A stretch of 64,000 nucleotides of DNA from Eretmocerus hayati. Its lineage: Eukaryota > Arthropoda > Insecta > Hymenoptera > Aphelinidae. Positions 41,483-55,800 of this stretch are shown here, one piece after another (position 1 is the stretch's first letter; every line of letters begins with the position of its first letter). Where the stretch lies: positions 84,434,748 through 84,498,747 of the forward strand of contig CM056742.1 in assembly GCA_029851415.1 (NCBI GenBank). Reading direction: 5' to 3'. The translations under genes were made by a program, and so were the position numbers. The notes under the pieces are model-generated. The model saw nothing but the letters and a program-made list of their open reading frames with translations. It was not told the origin of the DNA and did no database searches.

Positions 41483-44400
41483 GTCATTGTATATCAACAA
41501 TTGAGACAGAATGGGATGGGATCAAACTGCCTTGCGCGGGCCCATCTCCGTCATCATTGAGATCGTAGGAGGTTTCCACGCATCACTGAGGCCTAATGGG
41601 ATTGAATCCATCCGTCCTCTGCAAGTAATTTCTCCGTAACCTTATGCGAGTTATCAGCTCAACTGCTTTACCTTCGGAATCAAGAACGTATGGTGAGAAA
41701 ACCCTCCTCTTCCACTATATGTAGCGCTTTTCTGATTAAATCATTTGAGCTTCGTTGCGTCTAAGAACTCGTGATATATTTTGCGAGATTTGGAAATCTG
41801 CAATCTGGAGCTGCGCTCCCGCATCATAGGAATCTCGCTGTGGTGCACGTTGCCATTTTGATAATCTCGAGAAATATACCACGAGCTCTGAGTTGTAACA
41901 AAGCTCAAACGATTGGTAATTTTTATCAAGCGCGCTGGCTCAATGATTTTGTCTGAGAAGTGTTTACAACTATTGAAAAATAGAATATTGTTTGAATTAA
42001 TCTATGCGAATCACCGTGACGCCATGTATGGAACAGTAAACAGTACGGTCTGGCCTTAACGTGCGTTGACGTTTGATAAGACAAGCCAACAACCACGAAA
42101 ATGACCCACAACTCATGCTGTCTGTTCTGTTGAACTGGTTGCATATTAGTATATCTATACCTGTCCGCCACGTCTCGCGTTTTTGTGGCAATATGGCGGC
42201 CGAATCATATTGGTCAGCTGATCAAGTGCAATTCCAATCCTCCCCTGACCGCGGGGGAGGGACCCCGTCCCAAAAAATTACAACGGTTCAATCAACATCG
42301 AGATCTGCACGATGTTCTATTTGCACGGAGATCTCAAAATATCACTTCTTTGCTGATGAGCTATGAGGTTTTGAGCTCTTACAAATGTTATTTCATCTGT
42401 AATAGAACATCCCGAAATTCATCGATTACAAGAAAGATGCATTTAGGCGTCCGGTCAGCTTGCACCGTGCATGCTGGAATTTATTCAAACTCTCGCCCGA
42501 TACACTCGCGATTTGGAGTAACTGAGAAGAGGACGGATACTTATTATCATCCAACTTGATCTCGTCTTCTCGTCAGTTGACTCAATTTGCAAGAGACATG
42601 GAGAAAAATGCGAATAACTTGAGCGCAGGCACCTTCTAACCTATAGTATAGGCACTTTGTAAACCGCCCATTTATCCGGTTTTCTTGCGATTTGGGCGAA
42701 ACGACGTGAAGACAAACCTCAAGTTCAATGATGATATACACTGGTCTTATCGTCATTTTGCTCAAATCGCAAGCGAACTGGATAAAAGTGCACATAACTT
42801 TCAGCGTGCACGGTGACCGCATCGCCTTGATGTGATTATCCACATACTCAGCATCGTTCTCAGATAGCATTAGAGCCCAATCATTGTCGTAAATACGAGT
42901 ATGCACACGAACAAATTATTCTTGATTCGATTAAGATGCCATTAACTCTATGATCGCAATTTTAGGCTTCTCCAACATCGATTCTTGTTGGATAAAATCA
43001 CGGAGATTCAGTCAATTTTCCAGCTTTTTAAATATCTGTCGTAGTACTCGCGATATATTGCCGAGCCGTTCCAAACTCATATCTCCGAGATATGGCTAAA
43101 CTGTTGCCGAAATATCGCAGACATATCGCCGATAGTGGTTTTCGATAGCTCGGCGACATGCCGCCAATATTTCCAATTCTTACGTGGACCGCAATCTAGT
43201 TCGATTCGCCATTATGCCCTCGCAGTGGATGAGTCAAAAAGGTCGAGTTATCTCAGAGAGTTAGTTGTGATCCAGAATGAAGAATTTCACCATAGAATCC
43301 GGAAAAATTTGGATTCAACTGATTGTGGCTAGGTTTAGGCCTCGCATTATCAATTTCTATTTCCAGGAGAGTTGTTTACATCCTGCACAAGAATCTCGTC
43401 CCAATAATTTTTCTAATAATGGCACCGACTCGGACCGGACTAAGAGTGGGAATTTACAGTCAATGAAATTATTTCACGAGAAATATGCACACTAGGCCTT
43501 GTCCATAACACGACACCTTAGCTTGGCTATTCAAGATGCATCGCGCGATATAGCGAAGACGCGTGGCGCGTACGCAGATATGGAGCGTCGCAATGATTTT
43601 CGAAATAAACGATGCTCGCATTCCGCAGGTGGGAGCGTCTGGGGCTTGATTTTGAAATTACGACACTCGCAACGCAGCAAGCTTATGCGCGCACCTATCG
43701 CCAAGTGTCTAGTCTATCAGGCGGTTCCGCAGGTCCACCCGTTCCTTTCCATTCGGTATGGTGTTAGGTTGGTCCTTCGTTGAATAAAGCCGAAACAGAT
43801 TACAGATTTCTCCGTAAAAAATTGAAAAATTCGTCGATTGTGTCTTTCCCTGTTGATGAATCATGAAAAACCCAACTCTCCACAGCAGCAAAAGATACAT
43901 TTCCTTCTCTTATGGAAACTTTCACAGAACACATGAACACATGGTCCTATGATCATGGTTTGAGTATTGCGAAGGGAGCCAGAGAGATACATAAGATGAA
44001 GCTCGAATAATGATATGGCATTAAAAGTGATGCTCATAAGTGCAGGTGTTACAGAATACATTTATGATGATGCCAGTTAGTGTTAACTTTTTTTGGTGTT
44101 GACGGATAGTGTTACATTTCTTGTGAAAAACTTCCTTGAGTTAATGTCTGTTCATCTCATAGTAGCAAACATATTGTAGATTTGAATCCTACGATGCAAG
44201 CTTACTTGTATATTTACTTAGGATATTTCACCCTCTCTCTGTCACTCAGATAGAATGAGGTCTTTACAATCAGACAATGATCATCATCGATAAGAAAATT
44301 ATATGTACACACTTCAGAGTATGGTTTCCATCAGTAAAATTGATGAATAACATGAAGTTTCCCTCTACGCAAGCCTATTACTTTCGAGAATGAGAGTTTA

Positions 44401-45216
44401 TTATGCATAATAAAAATTATCTGACCCGAAAATAAGAATCTGTAGCGTGTATTCACTCCAGATGTGCATACATATGTGGAAGTTCGGAGAGTTTAGTAGA
44501 ATTTTGAAAGGATTGAGTTGGTATCAATTATTGGAAGAATTGACTCATTCTAAATGTGTTGTCATGCCAACAGTGGGCACGGTCAGGAACTGATATTATG
44601 AGTCCTGATTGATGCCATAGGACAAGATTGTAGTTTTTGCGCATCAAACTGGAGAAGTGTATATCTGAATGTTTTAGAGTACCAGCCATAAGAGTATGGG
44701 TTATTCTCTAACCAGATTTGGGAGGTCAAATTGGTAGCAGACTATACTACTTGGATACACAGGCTGAATTGAGTATCCAAATAGTGTAACCCACTACCAG
44801 TAGGGCTATTACGCTTATCCCAAACTCCACACACTACGCAAACTCCACACGCTCTGCACGCGCGCACTCCCAACAAACTGTACAGCAGAAGACGAAATGT
44901 ATGAGGGACTGTGTTTTGATGACTGAATGATTAGAGTACTTATCGCGCGATGCTATGCCGCATTATTTGTGTGTACGATTATGATGAAATGTTGATGCAT
45001 TTTAAATATTTCAGTTTTCAGAATGTGATTATTCACGCCTCGACTTAACATATCGCCATAATTCTTCATTGTGCCTAACCTACACAAAGTATATGTTCAT
45101 GTTTATTGAGTCTAAAATCAAGTTGTGATTATAGAGATGATATGAACAGCAGAACAAAAGTAGATGACTTTATAGAATCTATTTCGTGTTTAAAATGTGA
45201 GAGCTAGATCCTTTTT
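41483..45216. other. non-coding, no gene recognised
   Basis: Frames up to 124 codons (42185-42559, 42547-42906) carry no recognisable motifs and overlap on both strands. GGCAATATGGCGGCCGAA (42187) resembles a YY1/Pho site. A cluster of ATATCGCCGA and TCGGCGACAT words, partly inverted, lies at 43040-43170. From 43860 to 45200 the sequence is AT-rich and featureless apart from a short TTGGATAC..GTATCCAA hairpin near 44753-44783. Confidence 0.35.
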
Positions 45217-46937
45217 CATGCTAGCAGTCAAGCTCCAATTTTATCAAAGTAATCTGCATGCCACTTCTATTCTGCTAGGATAATCACAGAGTCAAGAATG
45301 AGATGTCATGAGACGCTGTGTAGATTTTCATTTGCCATGGAGAATATCAATTCTCTGTTCGATTTCAGTCAGATACACCTTATTTTACAACTTGGAAAGC
45401 AATTGATCAATGGCGAGACAAGTATTTGCTGGGATGCAGTGACTACTCTTATTTGAATCTCTTCCTACGACTCTACATCTTTGGACTGCTTGTTACTTTG
45501 GGCTCTCTAACATGCTTCCCATAATTTTTTTCTACAATCACAATGGAATATTGTTACTCGTGAAATTCATGACTCCAACCATTAGCTTAGATTTTCTCTG
45601 TATTTTGAGCTGGACTGGACAGAATTAAGTGCTGAGAGATTTCAGTCCATTATTCAACTGAGCCTGAAAAGAGCATACATCATACGCTTTGTTTCTCAAA
45701 ACCTATTGAATGAGCTGGTGTGAGCGTAATCCTTATTCTTACCAGTAGGATGAGTTAACTGACATTGAGATTCAGTACGGAGCTCCACAGTCATGTTGAA
45801 GCTTTTTCCCTGTTTTCAACTTGTCACTTGATTTTAGTTAGACAGTTTTTTTTCATTTCATCATGGTGATAGGATATTGGTCTTATCTGAATATGAGTAA
45901 ATGTGGAATGTATTTCAAGTAGAGAGATTTCAAACAATGAGAATATTTTGAAACTTTATAATGGCATCTCTCATTCACATGAAACATTTGTGAATATATC
46001 TTGGCACAAAACTACTTGTCAAGCATGGGGATTTGATTTATCTTCCCTGAATATTGACAAATTCTTTCACTATCATTGGTCTTTCAAGTAAAACCATCAT
46101 AGTTGGATTCTGATTATCATCCTTCACGTGTGAATTCTTTCAATGGTTCAGAGAGCAGTATTCTGTGCCACACATACTTACCTCCAACTTACATCTAACT
46201 TTACAGTAAGTGGAACCGTACTCTACCTTTGAGCTCAGAGCAAACCATTTTCTAAACCTGTTACATCATTGAGTCTATAAGTAGGGAAACAGACTGATCT
46301 ACTCACCTATATATCTATATCCTAGCTAAAAGTCAGTAAAACAGAGAGCAAACTTCAACATGATTGTGGAGCTTCGTACTGAATCTCAATATCAGTTAAC
46401 TCATCCTACTGGTAAGAATAAGAATCACGCTCACACCAGCACATTCAATAGGTTTTGAGAAACAAAGCCTATGATGTATGCTCTTTTCAGGCTCAGTTGA
46501 AGGATGGACTGAAATCTCTCAGCACTTGATTCTGTCCAGTCCAGCTCAAAATACAGAAAAAATCTAACCTGATGGTTGGAGTCATGGATTTCACGAGTAA
46601 CAATATTCCATTGTGATTGTAGAAAAAAATTATGGGAAGCATGTTAGAGAGCCCAAAGTAACAAGCAGTCCAAAGATGTAGAGTCGTAGGGAGAGATTCA
46701 AATAAGAATAGTCACAGCGTCCCAGCAAATACTTGTCTCGCCATTGATCAATTGCTTTCCAAGTTGTAGAATAAGTTGTATCTGACTGAAGTCGAACAGA
46801 GAATTGATGTTCTCCATGGCAAATGAAAATCTACACAGCATCTCATGACATCTCATTCTTGACTCTGTGATTATTCTAGCAGAATAGAAGTGGCATGCAG
46901 ATTACTTTGATAAAATTGAAGCTTGACTGCTAGCATG
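45217..46937. mobile_element. large inverted repeat, about 590 bp arms
   Basis: The left arm (45217-about 45806) and right arm (about 46350-46937) are inverted copies, visibly more than 90 percent alike by inspection, separated by about 545 bases. Outer ends read CATGCTAGCAGTCAAGCT and its complement. The right arm has a few small indels relative to the left. No long coding frame exists in arms or spacer. This looks like a fold-back element or a local inverted duplication; no target duplication was identified. Confidence 0.75.
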
Positions 46938-46942
46938 ATTTC

Positions 46943-46969
46943 TTTTGATGATTTTGAAAATCATCAAAA
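46943..46969. repeat. perfect palindrome with 13-base arms
   Basis: TTTTGATGATTTT and AAAATCATCAAAA surround a single G, immediately outside the right arm of the large inverted repeat. Confidence 0.6.
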
Positions 46970-47570
46970 AAAATGTGACACAGATTGAAGCGCATTGAAT
47001 TTTCATGAATATCTCTTGTTCCCAAGGCGAAATATCGTTCTGTTCTACAGGAGCTGCTTCTCATTTCGTAACAGCGAATTGCGACTTGTCGGACTGCTAA
47101 TCCAGGTTCATCGGAATATTCCATAACGCGGATCAACACATTCCGAAGCTCATTACAAATACTTCAAAAGAATCTGCGAGCTCCGCGGAAAAATGTAGAC
47201 ATGCAACTGGGGCACAAGCTCCATAAGCCTGCATTCGCTACAGAAAAATGAGAGCCAGCTCTAGTGCAGGATATTTTGCGCAGACAGGATACTGATTAGG
47301 AATCGAACTCACTTCAACTTGTTTCACAGTTCCTGTTATGATATAAAAGGGAGGCTAAGGTCAGCCACGATTATTATCAAGAAGACAAAGGAAAAATATT
47401 TGCACGTACATGATTGAAAAAACTTTTTGCAATTTTCAGAATGAGGTTTTCTGCACGAACAAGAGCCCTGGAGATGTTCAAACATGAAGGTTTTTCAATC
47501 GCTTTACGCGTTATTTTTCAAACTGATCGAATGAGGCGGAGAAAGCACTCGTGATCAAAATCATCTTACA
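46970..47570. other. non-coding, no gene recognised
   Basis: Short frames only; nothing stands out. Confidence 0.3.
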
Positions 47571-48212
47571 AATAATTTCTTATGTATTTCTGCACGTAAG
47601 TACCGAATTCGTTGTCCGCTTGAGCCTCAGAAGTGAAGGCTCTCTGTATAATGCACGAAACCGATCGTAACGAAACACAGCACTTTTCCGGGAAACAACC
47701 AATCACGTTAAAATCGGTATTGTGAAATAGCTTCCTTTTTGTGGGTCCAAAATAGCACCCCACTACTTTCTCTTACGTATTTTGACCTGCTGAAAATGAT
47801 CTCGGTGATCTTAGAGAGCTTTGCTGCGTGAAATTCAAGTAAAGAGGAACTGACGACCGATGTGTCAAAGCTCGTGAACGATAGGGAGTCAATACATAGG
47901 ACGAGAATCGCTCGTCATCATCTGCTCAATAACTACGTTGCACGTATCCAAGCTCCATAAAACTACCGGAATCGTTCTCAGCAGGTCAAAATACGTAAAA
48001 AAAGTAGTGTGATGCTGTTTGGGACCCACAAATAGGGAGCTCTTTCACACATACCGATCTTCGCGTGATTGGTTGTTTTCCGGAAAAGTGCAGTTTTATC
48101 CCCACGATCGGTGTCTTGCACTTTCCAGCGAGCCTTCACTCCTGAGGCTCAAGTGGACCACGAATTCGATTTTTACGTGCAATATACATAAGAAATGATG
48201 GTTTGTGAAATG
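47571..48212. mobile_element. fold-back element, about 215 bp arms
   Basis: The left arm (about 47571-47792) and right arm (about 47978-48212) are inverted copies with substitutions and small gaps. Shared words include TTTCTTATGTAT, GCCTCAG(A/G)AGTGAAGGCTC, GCACTTTTCCGG, AACAACCAATCACG and ACGTATTTTGACCTGCTG. The spacer is about 185 bases and has no coding frame. This is probably a non-autonomous DNA transposon; the termini are not sharply defined. Confidence 0.65.
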
Positions 48213-49865
48213 GTTTAGATCCCGGCTCTTGCTCCAGCAGTGAACCTTATTTGAAAATGGCAAAAAAAATTCTCCTTCGTATACGTGCAGAATGTCAAAC
48301 ACAGTGACCCCAAGCATTTTGAAATGGAAACAATTCCAAAATTGCCCAACCTATTCAACATTCCTGAAATACCATGAATCACGTTTTTGTCATCCATCTG
48401 CGTCACTTTTCATGAGAAAACATGTTATCTATGCGATCCGTGGCGATCTGTATCTGTCAAAGCAGTCGAAGCAACGGACAAAGATTTCCACCACCAATTA
48501 CTGGATTGGTTATTATCATTTCCTGCGCCTGCGCAATTTTTCCCGCCACTGAAACAAGCCCGAATTCGTCGGGATTTCACTCAAAGAAATCGTGTCAGAA
48601 ATTGAAATCCGACAGAGAAAAGAAATATATTTGCTTTAGCTCAAGACAACCTCCAAGACTATAGATAATCTGTGATTCCAGAAAGAGTTCTGGTCAGTGA
48701 TACTGTGTAAAGATTGTATTTCTGTTTCTAATACATCGAAACAGTTTCAGCATGTATTCAATTAAAAGTTGATCGAGCGATTTGTCGATCAGAGTTGATT
48801 TCAAATCATACATGGAGCAGCAAAATCATGAACTATAGTAGAGAATTTAATTCTGAATTATTTACATGCGAAAAATGTACGTTTTTTCTTTCTCTGCACC
48901 AGTTCGAGCGGTTCGAATCTCGTAACTCATTGTGTAAATTTTCAATTTTCCCATTATGAACGATAGGTAAAAAATTGCCTTTGTCACGGGTTCCCGGCTT
49001 CTTTGTGGTAGTCCCGTATAAGTCGGGAGGGATGCGTTCCATCGAAAAACGCGTAGAATAGTTTTCTGAAGATTTTCCAAAAACCTACTGAATAATAAGT
49101 TTACATTTGTGAAAAATGAGAAATAGCAGTCCGAAATTCTCGAAAGAAGGATGAAAAGCATCTGAGAAGCTTGACAAATCCCTTCCTCTTTCACCATAAG
49201 TTTTTCTTCATAATCCGTGGCGGATTTAATCTTTCTTTATATGTGAACAAACACATGCTCCCGTAGATCTTCAAAAAATTCACAAAAAAGTATTTACGAA
49301 TTTTTTGATAAAACTCGTTTTTTTTCCTGAACTTAACGACATGATCACGGGGAAAAACAATAAACCGCGACAGAGGCCATCTTTACCTATCATTTATAAT
49401 CGAAAAATTGAGAAATCGCCTTAATCAAAAGTCAACCGACGGAGGTGATTGATTCTTGTTGGGAAATGATAGCAGAGAAACCTAAAATCAAACCGTATGA
49501 GAATGTCTTCATTTCATTAACGTTCCACGTTCAGGCTTCTCGGACTGCGTGGAAAATTGTCAGAGTATTGGAATTGGTTAATGAATTCTTGGAAAGTACA
49601 CATGAGAATCTCGCCACTACACTTCTCCCGTTGCATAATAAAGATTTGTTGAATTTCGAAAAATAATGAATTATGACTCTGGAGAAGTATTTGGAACGCT
49701 CTGGAAATGTCTGGAAATTAAGGGAATTCAGAATCGGGGATCGAGTGGACACCCTGTGGAGGAGAATCGCTCTTCACATGGTAAGCCCGACGAGAGAAGA
49801 GTGAGCGAAGAGCTGAGCAATTTGAGCGAGGAGCTTGCGCGAGACGAACATAGCGCTCAAATTGG
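48213..49865. other. non-coding, no gene recognised
   Basis: Open frames are short (up to 111 codons on the minus strand, 49197-48862; 73 codons on the plus strand, 49445-49666). They show no recognisable domains or clear splice sites. The satellite begins at 49866 without a transition zone. Confidence 0.35.
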
Positions 49866-52800
49866 TGATTTGGCTCCATTCTGGTTTCACGGGTAGAGAA
49901 CGGGCAGACGAGTGGACACGGGTATGCACTCCCGCACCTACTGACAAGATTCGAGCCACACGGGTCGTGAACGGGCAGACTGGTAGATACGGGCAATCTT
50001 CCGTCTTTGATTCGGCTTCATCCCAGTCTTACGGGTCGTGGACGGGCAGATGGGTAGATAGGGGCATTCACCTGTCTTTACTTTGGCTCCAATCTGGTTT
50101 TACGGTTAGAGAACGGGCAGACGGGTAGACACTGGTAGTTACTCCCCTACGTATCTCGCAAGGTCCGAGTCTTATGGGTTGTAAACGGGCATATTGGTAG
50201 ATACGTGCAATCGACTGTCTTCGATTTGGCTCCATTCTGGTTTCCCGGAAAGAGAACGGGCAGACGGGTGGACACGGGTATACACTCCCCTACCTACTGA
50301 CAAGATTCGAGACACACGGGTCGTGAACGGGCAGACGGGTGAACACGGGGATTCACTCCCCCGCCTTCCTCGTAAGTTTCGAGCCACACGGGTTGTGGAC
50401 GGGCAGACGGGTAGATACGGGCAATCACCTGTCTTCGATTTGGCTCCATTCTGGTTTCACGGGTAGAGAACGGGTAGACGGGTAGACACGGGGATTTACT
50501 CTCCCGCCTATCACGCAGAATTCAAGCAACATGGGTTGTGAACGGGCAGACGGGTAGATGCGGGCAATGTCCCGACTTTGATTCGGGTTCATACCAGTCT
50601 CACGGGTCGTGGACGGGCAGACGGGTAGAAACGGGCAATCACCTGACCTTGATTTGGCTCCATTCTGGTTTCACGGATAGAGAACGGGCAGACTGGTGGA
50701 CACGGGTATACACTCTCCTACCTACTGACAAGATCCGAGCCACATGGGTCGTGAACAGGCAGACGGGTAAATACGAGCAATCTTCCGTCTTTGATTCGGC
50801 TTCATCCCAGTCTTACATGACATGGACGGGCAGACGGGTAGATAGGGGCATTGACCTGTCTTCACTTTGGCTCCAATCTGGTTTCACGGGTAGAGGACGG
50901 GCAGACGGGTAGACACTGGTAGTAACTACCCTACGTATCTCACAAGGTCCGAGTCCTACGGGTCATCAGCGGGCAGACGGGTAGACACGTGGATTCACCG
51001 CCCCGCCTATCTCACAGAATTCGAGCCACACGGGCTGTAAACGGGCAGACGGGTAAATACGGAACATCATCCATCTTTGATTCGGCTTCATTCCAGTCTT
51101 ACGGGTTGTGGACGGGCAGACGGGTAGATACGGGCAACCACCCGTCTTCGATTTGGCTCCATCCTGGTTTCACGGGTAGAGAACGGGCAGACGGGTAGAC
51201 ATTGGTAGTAACTCCCCTACGTATCTCGCAAGCCCGAGTCTTACGGGTTGTGAACAGGCAGACGGGTAGATACGGGCAATCTTCCGTCTTTGATTCGGCT
51301 TCATCCCAGTCTTACGGGTCGTGGACGGCAGACAGGTAGATAGGGGCATTCACCTGTCTTCTTTTTGGCTCCAATCTGGTTTGACGGTTAGAGAACGGGC
51401 AGACGGGTAGACATTGGTAGTAACTCCCCTACGTATCTCGCAAGCCCGAGTCTTACGGGTTGTGAACAGGCAGACGGGTAGATACGGGCAATCACCTGTC
51501 TTCGATTTGGCTCCATTCTGGTTCCACGGGTAGAGAACGGGCAGACGGGTGGACACGGGTATACACTGCCCTACCTACTGACAAGATTCGAGACACACGG
51601 GTCGTGAACGGGCGGAAGAGTGGACACGGGGATCCACTCCCCCGCCTTCCTCGTGAAATTCGAGCCACACGGGTTGTGAACGGGCCAACGGGTAGATACG
51701 GGGAATCACCTGTCTTCGATTTGGCTCCATTCTGGTTCCACGGGTAGAGAACGGGCAGGATGGTGGACACGGGTATACACTCCCCTACCTACTGAAAAGA
51801 TTCGAGCCACAGGGGTCGTGAACGGGCAGACTGGTAAATACGGGCAATCTTACGTCTTTGATTCGGCTCCATCTCAGTCTTACGGGTCGTGGACGGGCAA
51901 TCGGGTAGATAGGGGCATTCACCTGTCTTTACTTTGGCTCCAATCTGGTTTTACGGTTAGAGAACGGGCAGACGGGTAGACACTGGTAGTTACTCCCCTA
52001 CGTATCTCGCAAGGTCCGAGTCTTACGGGTTGTGAACGGGCATATTGGTAGATACATGCAATCACCTGTCTTCGATTTGGCTCCATTCTGGTCTCACGGG
52101 TAGAGAACGGGCAGACGGGTGGACACGGGTATAAACTCCCCTACCTACTGACAAGATTCGAGACACACGGGTCGTGAACGGGCAGACGGGTGAGCACGGG
52201 GATTCACTCCCCCGCCTTTCTCGTAGAATTCGAGCCACACGGGTTGTGAACGGGAAGATGGGTAGATACGGGCAATCACCTGTCTTCGATTTGGCTCCAT
52301 TCTGGTTTCACGGGTCGTGAACGGGCGGACGGGGAGATACGGGCAATCACCTATCTTTAATTTGTCTCTAATCTGGTTTCGGGCAGACTGGTGGACAAGG
52401 GTATACACTCCCCTACCTACTGACAAGATTCGAGCCACAAGGGGCGTGAACGGGCAGACGGGTAGATACGGGCAATCTTCCGTCTTTGATTCGGCTTCAT
52501 CCAAGTCTTACGGGTCGTGGACGGGCAATCGGGTAGATGGGGGCATTCACCTGTCTTTACTTTGGCTCCAATCTGGTTTTACGGTTAGAGAACGGGCAGA
52601 CGGGTAGACACTGGTAGTTACTCCCCTACGTATCTCGCAAGGTCCGAGTCTTACGGGTTGTGAACGGGCATATTGGTAGATACATGCAATCACCTGTCTT
52701 CGATTTGGCTCCATTCTGGTCTCACGGGTAGAGAACGGGCAGACGGGTGGACACGGGTATAAACTCCCCTACCTACTGACAAGATTCGAGACACACGGGT

Positions 52801-55800
52801 CGTGAACGGGCAGACGGGTGAGCACGGGGATTCACTCCCCCGCCTTTCTCGTAGAATTCGAGCCACACGGGTTGTGAACGGGAAGATGGGTAGATACGGG
52901 CAATCACCTGTCTTCGATTTGGCTCCATTCTGGTTTCACGGGTCGTGAACGGGCAGACGGGGAGATACGGGCAATCACCTATCTTTAATTTGTCTCTAAT
53001 CTGGTTTCGGGCAGACTGGTGGACAAGGGTATACACTCCCCTACCTACTGACAAGATTCGAGCCACAAGGGGCGTGAACGGGCAGACGGGTAGATACGGG
53101 CAATCTTCCGTCTTTGATTCGGCTTCATCCAAGTCTTACAAGTCTTGGACGGCAGACGGGTAGATACGGGCAATCATCCATCTTTGATTCGGCTCCATTC
53201 CAGTCTTACGGGTCATGAACGGGCAGACGGGTGGACACGGGGATTCACTGCCCCGCCTATCTCGCAAAATTCGAGCCACGCGGGTTGTGAACGGGCAGAC
53301 CGGTAGATACGGGCCATCATCCGTCTTTGATTCGGCTTCATTCCAGTCTTACGAAATGTGGACGGGCAGATGGGTAGATACGGGCAATCATATGTCTTCG
53401 ATTTGGCTCCATTCTGGTTTCACGGGTAGAGAACGGGCAGACTGGTGGACACGGGTATGGAATCCCCTACCTACTGACAAGATTCGAGCCTACACGGGTC
53501 GTGAACGGGCAGACGGATAGACACGGGGATTCACTCCCACGCCTATCTCACAAAATTCGAGCCGGACGGGCTGTAAACGGGCAGATGGGTAGATACGGGC
53601 CATCATCCGTCTTTGATTCGGCTTCATTCCAGTCTTACGGGTTGTGGATGGGCAGGCGGGTAGATACGGGCAATCACCTGTCTTCAATTTGTCTCCAATC
53701 TGGTTTGACGGGTTGAGAACGGGCAGACGGGTAGACACGGGTATCAGCCCCTCTACGGATCCTGCAAGATCCGAGCCAAACGGGTTGTGAACGGGCGGAT
53801 GGGTAGGTACGGGCAATCACATGTCTTCGATTTGGCTCCATTCTGGTTTCACGGGTAGAGAACGGGCAGACTGGTGGACACGGGTATACAGTCCCCTACC
53901 TACTGACAAGATTCGAGCCACACGGGGCAAGAACGGGCAGACGGGTAGATACGGGCAATCTTCCGTCTTTGATTCGGCTTCATCCAAGTCTTACGGGTCT
54001 TGGACGGCAGACGGGTAGATACGGGCAATCATCAATCTTTGATTCGGCTCCATTTCAGTCTTACGGGTCATGAACGGGCAGACGGGTGGACACGGGGATT
54101 CACTGCCCCGCCTTTCTCGCAAAATTCGAGCCACGCGGGTTGTGAACGGGCAGACGGGTAGATACGGGCGATCACCTGTCTTCGATTTGGCTCCATTCTG
54201 GTTTCACGGGTTGTGAATGGGCAGACGGGTAGATTCGGGCAATCACCTGTCTTCGATTGGGCTCCATTCTGGTTTCACGGGTAGAGAACGGACAGACTGG
54301 TGGACACGGTCATACACTCTCCTACCTACTGACAAGATTTAAGGCACACGGGTCGTGAACAAGCAGACAGGTAGATACGAGCAATCTCCCGTCTTTGATT
54401 CGGCTTCATCCCAGTCTTACATGACATGGACGGGCAGACGGGTACATAGGGTCATTCACCTGTCCTCACTCTGGCTCCAATCTGGTTCTACGGGTAGAGA
54501 ACGGGCAGACGGGTAGACTCTGGTAGTAACTCCCCTACGTATCTCGCAAGGTCCAAGTCTTACGGGTTGTGAACGGGCAGACGAGTGGATATGGGCAATC
54601 ATCCGTCTTTGATTCGGCTCCATTTCAGTCTTACGGGTCATGAACGGGCAGACGGGTGGACACGGGTATAAACTCCCCTACCTACTGACAAGATTCGAGA
54701 CACACGGGTCGTGAACGGGCAGACGGGTGAGCACGGGGATTCACTCCCCCGCCTTTCTCGTAAAATTCGAGCCACACGGGTTGTGAACGGGAAGATGGGT
54801 AGATACGGGCAATCACCTGTCTTCGATTTGGCTCCATTCTGGTTTCACGGGTCGTGAACGGGCAGACGGGGAGATACGGGCAATCACCTGTCTTTAATTT
54901 GTCTCTAATCTGGTTTCGGGCAGACTGGTGGACAAGGGTATACACTCCCCTACCTACTGACAAGATTCGAGCCACAAGGGGCGTGAACGGGCAGACGGGT
55001 AGATACGGGCAATCTTCCGTCTTTGATTCGGCTTCATCCAAGTCTTACAAGTCTCGGACGGCAGACGGGTAGATACGGGCAATCATCCATCTTTGATTCG
55101 GCTCCATTCCAGTCTTACGGGTCATGAACGGGCAGACGGGTGGACACGGGGATTCACTGCCCCGCCTATCTCGCAAAATTCGAGCCACGCGGGTTGTGAA
55201 CGGGCAGACGGGTAGATACGGGCCATCATCCGTCTTTGATTCGGCTTCATTCCAGTCTTACGAGTTGTGGACGGGCTGATGGGTAGATACGGGCAATCAT
55301 ATGTCTTCGATTCGGCTCCATTCTGGTTTCACGGGTAGAGAACGGGCAGACTGGTGGACACGAGTATGAAATCCCCTACCTACTGACAAGATTCGAGCCT
55401 ACACGGGTCGTGAACGGGCAGACGGATAGACACGGGGATTCACTCCCACGCCTATCTCACAAAATTCGAGCCACATGGGCTGTAAACGGGCAGATGGGTA
55501 GATACGGGCCATCATCCGTCTTTGATTCGGCTTCATTCCAGTCTTACGGGTTGTGGATGGGCAGGCGGGTAGATACGGGCAATCACCTGTCTTCAATTTG
55601 TTCCCAATCTGGTTTCCGGATAGAGAACGGGCAGACGGGTAGACACGGGTATTAACTCCCCTACGTATCTCGCAAGATCCGAGCCACATGGGTTGTGAAC
55701 GGGCAGATGGGTAAATACGGGCAGTCACCTGTCTTCGATTTGGCTCCATTCTGGACTCACGGGTAGAGAACGGGCAGACTGGTGGACACGGGTATACAAT

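Noticed and set aside
42185..42906. Pair of ~120-residue frames between the satellite blocks
   Set aside because: No family resemblance, no splice sites, overlapping open frames on both strands; treated as chance.
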